NCBI GenBank assembly: GCA_001655205.1
Contig: LPNZ01009482.1
Location: forward strand, 1 to 43,248
Direction: 5' to 3'
DNA from: Lenisia limosa
Lineage: Eukaryota; Breviatea
Length of the DNA: 43,248 nt
In this document: positions 43,211-43,248 of the stretch, one piece after another
Position numbering within the stretch: the stretch's first letter is position 1
Layout: the number at the start of each line of letters is the position of its first letter
Notes under the pieces: generated by a model
Seen by the model: only the letters and a program-made list of their open reading frames with translations
Databases searched by the model: none
What the model was told of the DNA's origin: nothing
Made by a program: the position numbers and the translations under genes

Positions 43211-43248
43211 TGGTGTCAGATTGTTGATTGTAGAGTGGGGGGGGGGGG

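Noticed and set aside
1-43248. Bacterial features such as operons, ribosome binding sites, CRISPR arrays or insertion sequences
   Set aside because: Genes are split by GT-AG introns and families are eukaryotic. The tandem repeats at 1191 and 28726 have no spacer structure typical of CRISPR.

Overview
This is a window of intron-dense protist nuclear DNA. It carries GT-AG introns, a eukaryotic-type tRNA-His(GUG), an RS-domain protein, a Rho/Rac-family protein and a dynactin p25 subunit. Dynactin points to a protist with dynein transport or flagella. The combination would fit an intron-rich free-living metamonad such as Kipferlia, but nothing here proves the genus. All gene models were built by hand from splice signals, intron phase and open frames; none rests on a database search. 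Many runs of N interrupt the window, mostly right next to poly-C or poly-G tracts.

Layout. 501-1434 (+): unrecognised gene ending in a 39-bp tandem repeat. 1710-3452 (-): small RS-domain protein. 3779-about 5780 (-): WD-repeat-like protein with a 16-nt micro-exon. 6067-9972 (-): 514-residue disordered protein rich in basic Thr-Pro sites, 16 phase-consistent exons. 10176-10685 (-), 12260-12698 (-), 13635-14468 (+), 14614-14935 (+) and 15156-15453 (-): short multi-exon genes of unknown function. 15990-20383 (+): a protein built from three Rho-family domains in tandem, each more degenerate than the last. 20447-26936 (+): a WD40 propeller joined to a polytopic membrane region and a C-terminal C2H2-like finger. 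27817-29414 (-): dynactin p25 (DCTN5). 29852-41170 (+): a giant type I membrane glycoprotein of at least 46 exons, with signal peptide, propeller-like ectodomain, Stig1-like cysteine-rich segment, eight sushi-like modules, one membrane span and an acidic tail. 41480-42560 (-): weak candidate exons. 42944-43015 (+): tRNA-His.

Introns and spacers are seeded with short inverted-repeat elements. The main family is about 100 bp, begins GGGCTTCACTTCGGTTC, ends in its complement, sits between TA dinucleotides and has an ATCGATA-rich core, as expected of a Tc1/mariner-type MITE; about 15 full or partial copies occur. Two other small inverted-repeat elements and one dispersed repeat were also found. 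In the glycoprotein gene many introns have a G-run just inside the donor and a C-run just before the acceptor.

Strongest observations: the triple-Rho protein with conserved intron positions in its decayed third domain, the WD40/multi-membrane-span/zinc-finger fusion, the complementary G-run/C-run splice-site pattern, and a recent duplication of sushi modules in which only one intron copy received mobile elements.
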